A stretch of DNA of 64,000 bases from Zoogloeaceae bacterium (GCA_024235675.1 JACKLZ010000003.1:372001-436000); one strand, 5' to 3'; shown: positions 1-7,838, numbered from the stretch's first letter. Numbers and translations: made by a program. Notes: generated by a model from the sequence alone, not told the origin.

Positions 1-1
1 C

Positions 2-1027
2 AACCTGCGCTACGTCGAGAAGGCGATCGAGTTTGCCGATCCGCCCGACCCGGAGTGGGCCACCGCGAATCGCATCGTGCTGGAACTCGACACCCTGCGT
101 TTGCGCGATTTTTCGCGACCCGGCCAGACCCATGCCCAGGCGCCCGTGCTGGTGGATGCGCCCTACGCCGGCCACAGCTCGACCATTGCCGACTACGCCG
201 TCGGACAGAGTCTGGTTGAAACCCTCATGGCCGGCGGGCTCACGCAGGTGCTGGTCACCGACTGGAAAAGCGCCACCGCCGCGATGAAGGACTTCGATAT
301 CGACACCTACCTGGCCGACATCGACACCGTCGTCGAGCACCTGGGCGGCAAGGTCGACCTCGTCGGACTGTGTCAGGGCGGGTGGATGAGCGCGATGTAT
401 GCCGCGCGCTTCCCGCACAAGGTGGGCTGCCTCGTACTGGCCGGCGCTCCCATCGATACGGATGCCGGCGACGGCCCGATCAAGAAGCTGGCGCACACCT
501 TGCCGCTGAGCCTGTACGAGGAAATGGTCGCCGTGGGCGGCGGCCTGATGCTGGGCCGGACCATGCTCGCCGGCTGGAAAGGCATGAACGCCGAAGAGCA
601 GTACCTGGGAAAGTTCATCGACCTGTACGAGCACATCGAGAACAAGAACTTCCTGCGCCGCACCGAGCGCTTCGAGCGATGGTACGAAAACCCCATCGAC
701 CTGCCCGGCGCCTACTACCTCCAGACCATCCAGCAGCTTTTCAAGGAGAACCGGTTTGCCAAGGGCGAGTTCGTCGGCCTCGGCCAGCGCCTGTCGCTCA
801 AGGACATCGTGTGCCCGGTCTACCTGCTGGCCGGATCAGACGACGACATCACCACCCGGGAGCAGGTCTTCGACGCGGAGAAATACCTCGGCACACCCAA
901 GGCCGACATCGTCAAGAAGCTTGCCGCGGGCGGGCACATCGGGCTGTTCATGGGCAGCAAGACATTGGCCGAATGCTGGCCAGAGATCGCCGACTGGCTG
1001 CGCGCAGGCGGGCAGCCGGGGCGCTGA
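2..1027 (+). CDS. PHA synthase-like alpha/beta hydrolase, 5' end outside window
   Basis: The frame is open to the left edge, so the gene starts upstream; 341 residues are visible. The nucleophile elbow reads G-L-C-Q-G-G (near nt 365-382), the GxCxGG lipase-box variant with cysteine typical of polyhydroxyalkanoate synthases (COG3243). The other triad candidates follow in order: the aspartate in A-G-S-D-D-D and the histidine in G-G-H-I-G-L-F. Members polymerise hydroxyacyl-CoA into PHA granules, but this subgroup could instead be a related hydrolase. A phasin gene at 2937-3425 is consistent with PHA storage. Family is fairly sure; exact activity is not. Confidence 0.75.
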   Translation, partial: NLRYVEKAIEFADPPDPEWATANRIVLELDTLRLRDFSRPGQTHAQAPVLVDAPYAGHSSTIADYAVGQSLVETLMAGGLTQVLVTDWKSATAAMKDFDIDTYLADIDTVVEHLGGKVDLVGLCQGGWMSAMYAARFPHKVGCLVLAGAPIDTDAGDGPIKKLAHTLPLSLYEEMVAVGGGLMLGRTMLAGWKGMNAEEQYLGKFIDLYEHIENKNFLRRTERFERWYENPIDLPGAYYLQTIQQLFKENRFAKGEFVGLGQRLSLKDIVCPVYLLAGSDDDITTREQVFDAEKYLGTPKADIVKKLAAGGHIGLFMGSKTLAECWPEIADWLRAGGQPGR

Positions 1028-1263
1028 GCGCGTCGATGTGTGGGGCGGGAATCGACCCGATGCGGCCGGTCGAGCGTGCGTAGGCTCTACGGCAGCTTTC
1101 GTGCTTTAACGGTCACACAGTACCAACCGCGCCCGGGGATTACCCAGAAGCCACCCGTCCGTGGGGGCAAATCCACTAGCCCCCTGTCGAAGATCTTTAC
1201 AGCTTAATGTTGAAGAACAAGAAAGCAGGATCTAGTTTGCTGATTAAAAAGGGAATTTTTTCA

Positions 1264-1278
1264 AGCATGTATTTTGCT
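1264..1278 (+). promoter_or_regulatory. Candidate sigma-54 (-24/-12) promoter for the PEP-CTERM gene
   Basis: The sequence AGCATG-TATT-TTGCT resembles the RpoN consensus GGCACG-N4-TTGCW, with correct 10-nt spacing between the -24 and -12 dinucleotides. The first G of the -24 GG is A, so the match is imperfect. It lies 73 nt upstream of the ATG at 1351. PEP-CTERM genes in floc-forming relatives are known to use RpoN with PrsK/PrsR, which is why it is recorded. The rest of the gap 1028-1350 holds one weak hairpin (GGGGGC...GCCCCC near 1163-1184) and no gene. Confidence 0.35.
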
Positions 1279-1350
1279 TGGTGGACTTTGAGCGCTTACT
1301 TCGGTGAGGTCCGCTCTGCCGTGGTCAAAACACGAAAATGGGGTGGATCA

Positions 1351-1947
1351 ATGAAACCGAGATATCTGCTTAAGTATTTGGCGGCGGCTGGTCTAATGGC
1401 CTGCTCTGTCGCGTCACAAGCAACTGTAGTGTTTAGCGACAACTTCGATGCCTCGGTGGCGGGGCTAAATGTTGTGCCGACAGGCTGGACCGTGAGCGAC
1501 GGTACGGTGGACGTCGTGTCGGGTGCGTTCTGCGTGGCCGGTCAGTGTGTCGACCTGGACGGTTCGACCGGAAACGCCGGTATCCTATCGCGCGATTTCG
1601 GGCTGCTTGGCGGGGTAGCCTATTTACTGAGCTTCGACTTGTCCGGCAACAAGCGGGGTGGTATCGATGACGTCCTTGTCACGTTCGGGCTCTCTACGCT
1701 CTTCTTCGATGACCTACCCGCCAGTTCACCCTATACGGGGTACACGCTTGGTTTCACGCCGGGCAGTAATGGCGTCTATTCGATCTCGTTTTCGAATGCA
1801 GGTGGCGACAACGTTGGCGCACTGTTGGACAACGTCGTCATCACTTCGCTTGATGGCGGGCCGAACGGGGTGCCCGAGCCCCACAGTGCCGCGCTGGCCG
1901 CCCTAGCACTGGCCAGCTTGGCCTTCGCACGTCGCAGCAGGTCGTAG
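1351..1947 (+). CDS. PEP-CTERM sorting-domain exported protein
   Basis: 198 residues. The ATG at 1351 was chosen over an in-frame ATG at 1207 because it has a G-rich ribosome site (GGGGTGGA) and starts a clean signal peptide (M-K-P-R-Y, hydrophobic core, S-Q-A cleavage region). The C-terminus is a PEP-CTERM tripartite signal: V-P-E-P, a hydrophobic alanine/leucine helix, and a basic R-R-S-R-S tail. Exosortase (EpsH-type) recognises such tails and delivers the protein to the surface or the extracellular matrix. The middle is a secreted beta-rich domain I do not recognise, with many Gly/Asn/Ser and two cysteines. No exosortase is present here, so it must act in trans. GC content looks lower than in neighbours. 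Confidence 0.85.
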   Translation: MKPRYLLKYLAAAGLMACSVASQATVVFSDNFDASVAGLNVVPTGWTVSDGTVDVVSGAFCVAGQCVDLDGSTGNAGILSRDFGLLGGVAYLLSFDLSGNKRGGIDDVLVTFGLSTLFFDDLPASSPYTGYTLGFTPGSNGVYSISFSNAGGDNVGALLDNVVITSLDGGPNGVPEPHSAALAALALASLAFARRSRS

Positions 1948-1966
1948 TTGACCGGTTTTGTGAGCG

Positions 1967-1987
1967 AACCCGCCCGCGTGGCGGGTT
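1967..1987 (+). terminator. Hairpin after the PEP-CTERM gene
   Basis: Perfect 8-bp stem AACCCGCC/GGCGGGTT with a 5-nt loop, 20 nt after the stop codon. The following tract is only moderately T-rich (GTTGG), so termination may be weak. Confidence 0.5.
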
Positions 1988-2413
1988 GTTGGCGTGATGC
2001 CACCAGGATGAACCTGCGGCTTCGCGTAAAAGTCTCGCAATAAGTTGATTGCAGCGAACGAAGTGAAGCGCAGCGGCGTGAAGATGAGCACTTAGGGTGA
2101 AGCGCTGTCTTGATACTGCCTCTGGCACAACCCCTGTATGCACAGACCCGATCTAACCACGCTCGGAATTGCCATGGACGCTTTGCAGATGAGCCGCCAA
2201 TTACCTGCACAGGCCGAGGAGCAGGAAAGTGTGGCCGAGTCCTGACCGGCAAGTGTCTGGGTCGAGCTGACGCCCGGCAGACTGGTCAGTCGGAGTGATG
2301 ACCGGCCGGAGTTGGCCGGTAGCCGCCCCACGTCCGAGCGTGCCGGGTTCTCCCGTTTCAGTCTCGGGACCGCGCCCGCGTCACGCGGGGGCGGGGAGCC
2401 CTCCGTGCAAGGC
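1988..2413. other. Intergenic region without a recognisable gene
   Basis: No credible gene was found in this 426-bp stretch. It holds a 35-codon ORF at 2138-2245 (+) without a convincing ribosome site, a perfect hairpin ACCGGCC-N6-GGCCGGT at 2301-2320, and a second GC hairpin CCCGCG-TCA-CGCGGG near 2375-2389. Either hairpin could end transcription of the minus-strand DUF1840 gene, but neither has a T-tract. Confidence 0.4.
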
Positions 2414-2731
2414 CTACACGCCCCAGGTGACCGGCGTTTTTTCCGCCAGTGAGCGTTCCAGCAATTCGAGCAGGGGCAGGCCGCGCTGGTGGAAGGAGAG
2501 GTCGGCGTCGGGGGTTTCTTCGGTGTTGTCACCAGGGGGCAGGCTGGCTTGCTCGGCGACGTCGGCGGCGATGGCCTGGCGCACCCGTGTGATCGTGTCG
2601 GGCAGTTGCTCGACGGTGACAATGCCTTGAGTGGCGTTCCGGTCCTTGTGCAGGACATCGAGCATTTTCTGGCCGGTTTTTTCGAGGAAAATTACGTCGC
2701 CGCTGGCGGCGGACTTGAAGGTGATCAGTAT
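2414..2731 (-). CDS. DUF1840 family protein with apparent AUA start codon
   Basis: Family members are small cytosolic proteins of about 100 residues, unknown in function, common in betaproteobacteria; the usual start is M-L-I-T-F-K. Here the reading frame upstream of the first ATG (2665) encodes exactly that family N-terminus, x-L-I-T-F-K-S-A-A-S-G-D-V, with ATA at the initiator position (2729-2731). AAGGA lies 8 nt before it. An in-frame TAA occurs 10 codons further up with no ATG, GTG or TTG between. The C-terminus P-L-L-E-L-L-E...V-T-W-G-V matches the family. With the ATA start the protein is 105 residues; from the internal ATG it would lose 22 conserved residues. Confidence 0.8.
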   Translation of the reverse strand: MLITFKSAASGDVIFLEKTGQKMLDVLHKDRNATQGIVTVEQLPDTITRVRQAIAADVAEQASLPPGDNTEETPDADLSFHQRGLPLLELLERSLAEKTPVTWGV

Positions 2732-2848
2732 GGCAGGGGTCCTTGTCGGTGTGCGCGGGCGTTACCCGTAGCGCGGTCTGCGGCTAGGGGGAGTTTGCGC
2801 TCTGGGGGCATGACGGTCTGTCCGCCAGCGCACACACGCCGGGCGCGG

Positions 2849-2886
2849 GCCTGTCGCCGGCGCGCTGGATCGCGCTGGCGACAGGC
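2849..2886. repeat. Long GC inverted repeat between phasin and DUF1840
   Basis: Arms GCCTGTCGCC and GGCGACAGGC pair perfectly, and a further GCGCG/CGCGC pairing lies inside the loop. There is no T-tract. It sits just beyond the phasin terminator and may add to termination or RNA stability. Confidence 0.5.
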
Positions 2887-2891
2887 AATGG

Positions 2892-2911
2892 AAAACCCCG
2901 ACGGGCGGGGT
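2892..2911 (-). terminator. Rho-independent terminator of the phasin gene
   Basis: On the minus strand: ACCCCG, 5-nt loop, CGGGGT, then TTT. It lies 25 nt after the phasin stop. Confidence 0.7.
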
Positions 2912-2936
2912 GTGTTGGTGGGTTGCGAGCGAGGGC

Positions 2937-3425
2937 TCAGGGCGCTTTTTTTGTGTCTGTCGTCGTCGCTGCGATGGCTTTGGTGCTTGCGTCGGTCACG
3001 GCGGCGAAATTTTTCGTGGCGCTGGCCGTCAATTGCTCGAAGCCCTTGGTGAACATGTCCTGCATGGCATTCCAGTCGCCGGCGCCAGGCCAGGCCATCT
3101 GCGGTTGCGCCAGTTGCGCCTTGATCACCGAGGTCATTTCTTTGTGCGTGTTGGCCATGACGTCGCATATTTCGCGCGAATGTGCCACGGCCTTGTTGAG
3201 CATCGGCTGACCGAGTCCCGACAGGCATTTGGTGTATGCCTTGCTGTCCATGGGGGCCGACAGGGCCTGGGTTGCGGAGGCGCAATCGTCGAGGGCTTCG
3301 CGGGCAATTTTCAGGTTGAGCGAAGAGAGGTCTTCGAGACTTCTCAAATACACTTTCGATAGTGTCAGGAACGGGTTTCCTGCGGCCGCAGAGGATGCGG
3401 CGGCGGTGCGTAAGGTGCTGGACAT
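2937..3425 (-). CDS. phaP: Phasin family protein
   Basis: 162 residues, almost wholly helical and amphipathic. It has the phasin pattern: N-terminal N-P-F-L-T-L-S-K, repeated alanine/leucine heptads, and a C-terminal segment rich in Ala, Thr and Lys. Phasins coat polyhydroxyalkanoate granules and limit their coalescence. Length is usual for the family (about 150-190 residues). It is monocistronic: own terminator downstream and a 227-bp gap upstream (3426-3652) towards the convergent-direction neighbour cbpM. No gene is seen in that gap. The gene symbol is a family-level assignment. Confidence 0.8.
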   Translation of the reverse strand: MSSTLRTAAASSAAAGNPFLTLSKVYLRSLEDLSSLNLKIAREALDDCASATQALSAPMDSKAYTKCLSGLGQPMLNKAVAHSREICDVMANTHKEMTSVIKAQLAQPQMAWPGAGDWNAMQDMFTKGFEQLTASATKNFAAVTDASTKAIAATTTDTKKAP

Positions 3426-3652
3426 GGTGTTGCCTTTTTGGCGCTCTTGCGTGAGGTGGCGCTTGCACGTTGGGTTTCGTGTTGTACGTCACCGGTGCCG
3501 TTTTTGGCGGCTGGGCTGCTGCGGTGCAACAGCCTCTTGAGTATGGCCCCTCTCTGGCAGGAGTCAATGTCTCGTTTTGCCGCCCGGAGGTCCGGGGCGT
3601 TCAGCCTGTGGCGGTAGGACCACGCCGACAATGAGGCGATCGAATCCGGGGC

Positions 3653-3970
3653 TCATGGCTCGCCGAGGCGCTGCAAGCGAGCTTGCAAAGTGGCGATTTC
3701 ATCGAGCAGATCCAGCGCCATGGCGACGCCAGGCGGGTTGATCTCGAGGTCGCGGGTGAGCCAGCAGGCGAGCCGCGCGCGCCGCAGCGACTCTCCGGTA
3801 AAGCGCCAGTCCTCGGGCGCTTGGCCAAGGGGCTCGAGCACGCCTTCATACACCCAGGTCACCACGTATTCTTGCGAGGCGCGGGTGGCCTGACATAGCT
3901 CCAGCAGGGTCAGGTGGAGTTCTTCTTCAACGATTGTCCCCTGGGCGGGTTGCGAGTCTTTTGTACTCAT
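3653..3970 (-). CDS. cbpM: Chaperone modulator CbpM
   Basis: 105 residues, MerR-like helix-turn-helix fold typical of CbpM. The core I-V-E-E-E-L-H-L-T-L-L-E-L-C-Q-A, the central W-V-Y-E-G-V-L-E-P, and the C-terminal leucine-rich helix (L-D-L-L-D-E-I-A-T-L) are family features. CbpM binds the J-domain of CbpA and inhibits its DnaK co-chaperone activity. It starts 6 nt after the cbpA stop, so the two are translated from one transcript and coupled, as in Escherichia coli and Pseudomonas. Confidence 0.9.
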   Translation of the reverse strand: MSTKDSQPAQGTIVEEELHLTLLELCQATRASQEYVVTWVYEGVLEPLGQAPEDWRFTGESLRRARLACWLTRDLEINPPGVAMALDLLDEIATLQARLQRLGEP

Positions 3971-3976
3971 GACGGA

Positions 3977-4912
3977 TCAGCCTTTCATGTGCGCGCGTGG
4001 GTTGAAGTCGAAGGCGTCGGCCAGCGTGCGGTAGGCCGCCTTCTCGCTGTCGCTGGTCGCCGGCGGCAGGGAGAGGGTGGCTACCGCGTAGAGATCGCCG
4101 GGGGGATTGCCGGGAATGCCTTTGCCCCGCAGGCGCAACCTGCGCCCCGCTGCCGAACCGGCCGGAATGGTCAGTTGCACCGAGCCTCCGGGTGTCGGCA
4201 AGCTCACTGAGCAGCCAAGGGCGGCTTCCCACGGCGCCAGGGGCAGGTCAATGAACACGTCCCGTCCGTCGACACGAAATTGCGGGTGGGGGTTGAAGCC
4301 GATCTCGAGGTACAGATCACCGGCCGGGCCATTGCCCCGGCCCGGTTCGCCCTGGCCGGCCAGACGCAGGTGTTGCCCGGCCCGGACGCCCTTGGGAATG
4401 CTGACGTCGAGCCGGCGCTCGGTCAGCGTGACACGGCCCTGGGCGTCCACCACCGGCACGCGCAGGGAGATGCTGCGCTCGGCGCCGCGGTAGGCGTCTT
4501 CCAGGTCGATCAGCACCTTGGCGTGATGATCCTCCCCCCGGGCGTGCCCGCTCGGCCGACGTCCGCCCCTGTTCGCGTGTCGGCCAAACAGGGCTTCGAA
4601 GAACTCGCTGGCGTCGATGCCGTCGTCGGCACCGTCGCCGCGGAACTCGAAGCCGGCGTCCCAATCCGGCGGGGGCTGGAAGTCCTGCCCGGCTTTCCAC
4701 TGGCTGCCCATCTGGTCGTAGGCCGCTCGCTTTTCGGGGTCCTTGAGCACGGCGTAGGCTTCGCCCAGTTCCTTGAAGCGCGCCTCGGCATCCGCGTCCT
4801 TGTTCACGTCCGGGTGGTATTTGCGGGCCAGTTTGCGATAGGTGCGTTTGATCTCGTCCTGGGTGGCACCCCGGGGCAGGCCGAAGGTTTCGTAGTAGTC
4901 CTTGAATTTCAT
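3977..4912 (-). CDS. cbpA: Curved DNA-binding J-domain protein CbpA
   Basis: 311 residues. The start at 4912 (M-K-F-K-D-Y-Y) is the standard family start; an in-frame ATG at 4999 would add an unrelated leader. J-domain at residues 5-70 with the H-P-D motif (Y-H-P-D-V-N-K). Then come a Gly/Phe-poor linker and two C-terminal beta-domains (substrate binding), with no zinc finger, which separates CbpA from DnaJ. It acts as a DnaK co-chaperone and can bind curved DNA. First gene of the cbpA-cbpM pair; the Crp/Fnr gene ends 30 nt upstream in the same direction. Confidence 0.93.
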   Translation of the reverse strand: MKFKDYYETFGLPRGATQDEIKRTYRKLARKYHPDVNKDADAEARFKELGEAYAVLKDPEKRAAYDQMGSQWKAGQDFQPPPDWDAGFEFRGDGADDGIDASEFFEALFGRHANRGGRRPSGHARGEDHHAKVLIDLEDAYRGAERSISLRVPVVDAQGRVTLTERRLDVSIPKGVRAGQHLRLAGQGEPGRGNGPAGDLYLEIGFNPHPQFRVDGRDVFIDLPLAPWEAALGCSVSLPTPGGSVQLTIPAGSAAGRRLRLRGKGIPGNPPGDLYAVATLSLPPATSDSEKAAYRTLADAFDFNPRAHMKG

Positions 4913-4941
4913 GGCGCGGGTGGATTCCTGTGGCAGGGCGA

Positions 4942-5661
4942 TCAATCGTCCGAATAGGGTAGCAGGCGGTCGAGCTCTTTCTTGACCACCGCATAGCATT
5001 CGCAGGTGCGCGCCTCCAGCCCCGGCCGGTCGAGGACCGTGATGTGTCCGCGCTGGTAGGTGATCAGGCCGGCGCGCTGGACGTTGCCGGCCGCTTCGGT
5101 GACCCCTTCGCGGCGCACCCCGAGCATGTTGGCGATCAGCTCCTGAGTCATCACGAGTTCGTTCGAGGACAGGCGGTCGAGCGACAGCAGCAACCAGCGG
5201 CAGAACTGCTGATCGAGGGTGTGGTGGCGATTGCAGACGGCGGTCTGCGCCATCTGGGTCATCAGCGTCTGGGTGTAGCGCAGCAGCAGGCGCTGCATGG
5301 GGCCGGCGAGATAGAACTCGTTTTTCAGGGCCTGGCCGGGCCAGCGGTAGGCGTGTCCGGCACTTTGGACCACCGCCCGGCTGGGGGTGGTTTCGCCGCC
5401 CATGAAGAGGGAGACGCCGACGATGCCCTCGTTGCCGACGACCGCAATCTCGGCCGAGGCACCGTCCTCCATGACGTAGAGCAAGGAGACGATCGCGGTG
5501 GTCGGGAAATAGACATGCCGCATCTGGGCGCCGGATTCATACAGGACATGGCCCAGCGGCATCGCCACGTACTCGAGTTGCGGGTAAATCCGTTCGGCGT
5601 CGGCCGCTGGCAGCGCGGCGAGGAGGTGGTTCTGGCGGGGCTGCGGATCGGGCGTCGGCAT
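4942..5661 (-). CDS. Crp/Fnr family transcription regulator
   Basis: 239 residues from the ATG at 5661; a longer frame to 5847 adds a low-complexity leader without family similarity. The N-terminal cyclic-nucleotide-binding-like beta-roll spans about residues 20-130 (G-H-V-L-Y-E-S-G, Y-F-P-T-T-A-I-V-S-L). Then come a long dimer helix and a winged helix-turn-helix at the C-terminus (M-T-Q-E-L-I-A-N-M-L-G-V-R-R-E-G-V). The N-terminus lacks the clustered cysteines of FNR, so oxygen sensing by an Fe-S cluster is unlikely. The effector is unknown. It may be co-transcribed with cbpA-cbpM (30-nt gap). Confidence 0.88.
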   Translation of the reverse strand: MPTPDPQPRQNHLLAALPAADAERIYPQLEYVAMPLGHVLYESGAQMRHVYFPTTAIVSLLYVMEDGASAEIAVVGNEGIVGVSLFMGGETTPSRAVVQSAGHAYRWPGQALKNEFYLAGPMQRLLLRYTQTLMTQMAQTAVCNRHHTLDQQFCRWLLLSLDRLSSNELVMTQELIANMLGVRREGVTEAAGNVQRAGLITYQRGHITVLDRPGLEARTCECYAVVKKELDRLLPYSDD

Positions 5662-5867
5662 CGGGTCGCAGGGTGAGGTAGCAGACGTTTTCAGTATAGG
5701 CGCGCGCGCGTTGACCTGCGATGTTGCCAGGCGGGCAGGTCGGCCCTGTGTGGGCGACCGAACAGACCCGTGCCGGCGCCCGGTGCCATGCTGATGGTTT
5801 CCGGCCGTGCGGTGTTGGCAGATTGCGGTTGGCATCGAATGGCACACCCAAGAGAAGGAGCACTCAG

Positions 5868-6158
5868 ATGAGCAAGCGAGAAGACTATCTGGCCCTGATG
5901 GAAAAGCAGTTGGGCGAATGGAAGGAGCAGATCGAACCGCTGCTGGCCGAGGCCGAGCAGTGGGAGGTCCGCGTGAAGCGGCAGTACGAGGCGAACATCG
6001 AGACGCTCCATACCAAGCGCAAAGAGGCTTTGCAGCACCTGTCAGATTTGCAGCAGGCGAACGATGAGAACTGGGAGCAGATCAAGGCCAACACGGACGC
6101 CACCTGGGAGGCGCTCAAGGAGATGACCGAGCGGCTCAGGACGGTCAAGAAGAAGTGA
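5868..6158 (+). CDS. Small coiled-coil protein of unknown function
   Basis: 96 residues from the ATG at 5868, preceded by a strong ribosome site AGAAGGAG. An upstream in-frame start at 5721 has no such signal. The protein is nearly all alpha-helix and highly charged (Glu/Lys/Gln), with heptad patterns throughout and a basic K-K-K end; no signal peptide or membrane segment. Such proteins are widespread in betaproteobacteria, but I know no function. It is transcribed away from the Crp/Fnr gene across a 206-bp divergent gap. Confidence 0.75.
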   Translation: MSKREDYLALMEKQLGEWKEQIEPLLAEAEQWEVRVKRQYEANIETLHTKRKEALQHLSDLQQANDENWEQIKANTDATWEALKEMTERLRTVKKK

Positions 6159-6208
6159 GCCGCAGCGGCGTGGACGCGGCATCCGTCGCCGCGCGGCCGT
6201 GGCGCTCG

Positions 6209-6700
6209 CTATGGCCGGGCGGCGACGGACTCGTAGTTGCGAACTGTCTGCGAGAAGTCGTGCAACGCGGCGATGCCGCTGGTCTCGGCGCGTTGGCACC
6301 AGTGTTCGAGCTGAAGCGTCAGTTGTGCCGTGGAGGCGTCCGAGCGGCACCACAGTTGGGTCAGCGCCTGCCGCAGGGCATACACGGTACGCAGTACGGT
6401 GCTGGCCGGCAGTGCATCTTCCAGCGCCCGGCGTTCATGTTCGCGCAAGGCATCGGCGCTCCCCCACAGCCAGTGCCTGAGCGGGTTCCGCAGCAGGGCG
6501 TCGTGGGCCGACGGTGGGTGGTCGCCGGAGGCAATGCGGTGCAGCGCGTCGCGTGAGACTGCGCTGACCGCGCGGGCGAAGCTGGCCAGCACATCGAAGC
6601 GGTGGGTCAGCATCGATGCCAGGGTGTCGGCATCGCAACGCTGTTTGGCCGTGTTGTAGCGGATGCTCAAGTCGGCCGAGATCAACGTGGCGACTTTCAA
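6209..6700 (-). pseudogene. DesA/ISL3 alpha-bundle tail domain fragment
   Basis: 163 codons. The C-terminal two-thirds (L-P-A-S-T-V-L-R-T-V-Y-A-L-R-Q-A-L-T-Q-L-W, then H-W-C-Q-R-A-E-T-S-G-I-A-A-L) resembles the helical tail shared by some DesA-type fatty-acid desaturases and ISL3 transposases. No desaturase or transposase catalytic domain is attached. The first codons (M-K-V-A-T-L-I-S-A-D-L-S-I) are simply the antisense of a BON-domain fragment at 6663-6819, so the natural 5' part has been lost at a junction near 6655-6665. I read it as a truncated remnant, though a short standalone tail protein cannot be excluded. Confidence 0.55.
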
Positions 6701-6819
6701 GGGCGTCGTTCAACTGAGCGGCTTTGTGAGTTCACGGGTAGCGGCCACGCGGGCGGTTGAGGTGGCGCGCGGCGTGGGGGGGCGTGAGCTCGGTGAAGAA
6801 CGACATGCTGATCGAGTAA
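6663..6819 (+). pseudogene. Truncated, frameshifted BON-domain gene
   Basis: Translation gives the second half of a BON domain: I-N-V-A-T-F-K-G-V-V-Q-L-S-G-F-V, then A-V-E-V-A-R-G-V. A run of seven G (6776-6782) then shifts the frame. With six G the product continues G-G-V-S-S-V-K-N-D-M-L-I-E and stops at 6819, a standard BON ending. The N-terminal half is missing: TAG lies in frame just before the ATG at 6663. BON domains are usually periplasmic, membrane-associated stress proteins (OsmY type). Truncation plus frameshift indicate a dead gene, unless the G-run is a sequencing error or slips in vivo. Confidence 0.65.
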
Positions 6820-6898
6820 GCGTAGGGGCTGGTGAGGCCCGGCCCTGCGCGAACGAAGCCCTGCGCCGTAATCGCAAATGAATTGAGAGGAAAACGAC

Positions 6899-7057
6899 AT
6901 GTCGGTGGGAACAGTGCTGTTGATTGTGGTGATCCTGATGCTGCTGGGCGTGATTCCCACCTGGCCGCACAGCCGTGGCTGGGGTTACGGTCCGAGCGGG
7001 GGTCTTGGTTTGGTGCTGGTGATTTTGCTGGTGCTGTGGCTGCTCGGAAAAATCTAG
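6899..7057 (+). CDS. DUF3309 family small membrane protein
   Basis: 52 residues: M-S-V-G-T-V-L-L-I-V-V-I-L, the family core I-P-T-W-P-H-S-R-G-W-G-Y-G-P-S-G-G, then L-G-L-V-L-V-I-L-L-V-L. This is two short hydrophobic helices joined by the conserved aromatic loop. Function is unknown; members are often found near stress-response genes such as BON or CsbD proteins, and a BON remnant lies just upstream. The ribosome site GAGAGG precedes the ATG by 8 nt. Confidence 0.85.
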   Translation: MSVGTVLLIVVILMLLGVIPTWPHSRGWGYGPSGGLGLVLVILLVLWLLGKI

Positions 7058-7136
7058 TGCGGTGCTTGCGACGTGTGCAAGCCGCGCAGGGTCGGCTTCA
7101 GCCGAGCATGGCAAAACCAGCCCCCAGGGCCGCTGC

Positions 7137-7838
7137 TCAGAGTACGGTGCCGAACAGGTGGCCTACGCCCGCGGTGAGCGCCATGGCAAGCGCGCCCCAG
7201 AACGCCACCCGTGCGGCAGCGCGGGGCACCGGCGCCCCGCCGGCTCGGGCTGCCAGGGCGCCCAGGCCGGTGAGCACCACCAGCGAGGTGCCCGACACCA
7301 CCGGCACCAGCCAATTGGTCGGGGTGACGATCGCAGCCGCCAGCGGCAGCGCGGCGCCGACGGCGAAGGTCGCTGCCGAGGTCAACGCCGCCTGCACGGG
7401 GCGGGCGCTCAGGGTGTCGGTGATGCCCAGCTCGTCGCGGGCATGGGCGCCGAGGGCGTCGTGGTCCATCAACTGGTGGGCCACCTGGTCGGCCAGCGCC
7501 GGGCTGAGGCCGCGCTTGACGTAGATGGCGGCCAGCTCCTGGTGTTCATGGATCGGGTGGGCGTCCAGTTCGGCGCGCTCGCGGCGCAGATCGGCCTGCT
7601 CGGTGTCGGCTTGGGAGCTGACCGAGACATACTCGCCCGCCGCCATCGACATGGCGCCGGCGACCAAGGCGGCCACGCCGGAAATCAGCAGGGTGCTGTG
7701 TCCCGCGTCTGCCGCGGCGACGCCGAGCATCAGGCTGGCGGTCGACACGATGCCGTCATTGGCGCCGAGCACCGCCGCGCGCAACCAGCCGGCGCGGTGG
7801 GAGTGATGCACTTCCGGGGTGTGACGCGTGTGGGGCAT
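7137..7838 (-). CDS. VIT1/CCC1 family divalent metal transporter
   Basis: 233 residues from the ATG at 7838. The N-terminal H-H-S-H-R-A-G-W-L-R-A-A-V-L-G-A-N-D-G-I-V-S-T motif and the following G-E-Y-V-S-V-S-S-Q are signatures of the VIT family, which moves Fe2+ or Mn2+ across membranes. About five transmembrane helices are visible: two in the first 85 residues and three in the last 90. A hydrophilic cytosolic domain with Glu- and His-rich helices (E-R-A-E-L-D-A-H-P-I-H-E-H-Q-E) sits between them and probably binds metal. Located 52 nt downstream of rng in the same direction. Confidence 0.88.
   Translation of the reverse strand: MPHTRHTPEVHHSHRAGWLRAAVLGANDGIVSTASLMLGVAAADAGHSTLLISGVAALVAGAMSMAAGEYVSVSSQADTEQADLRRERAELDAHPIHEHQELAAIYVKRGLSPALADQVAHQLMDHDALGAHARDELGITDTLSARPVQAALTSAATFAVGAALPLAAAIVTPTNWLVPVVSGTSLVVLTGLGALAARAGGAPVPRAAARVAFWGALAMALTAGVGHLFGTVL

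Noticed and set aside
2138..2245. 35-codon plus-strand ORF
   Set aside because: No ribosome site, no recognised homologue, and flanked by hairpins; too weak to call a gene.
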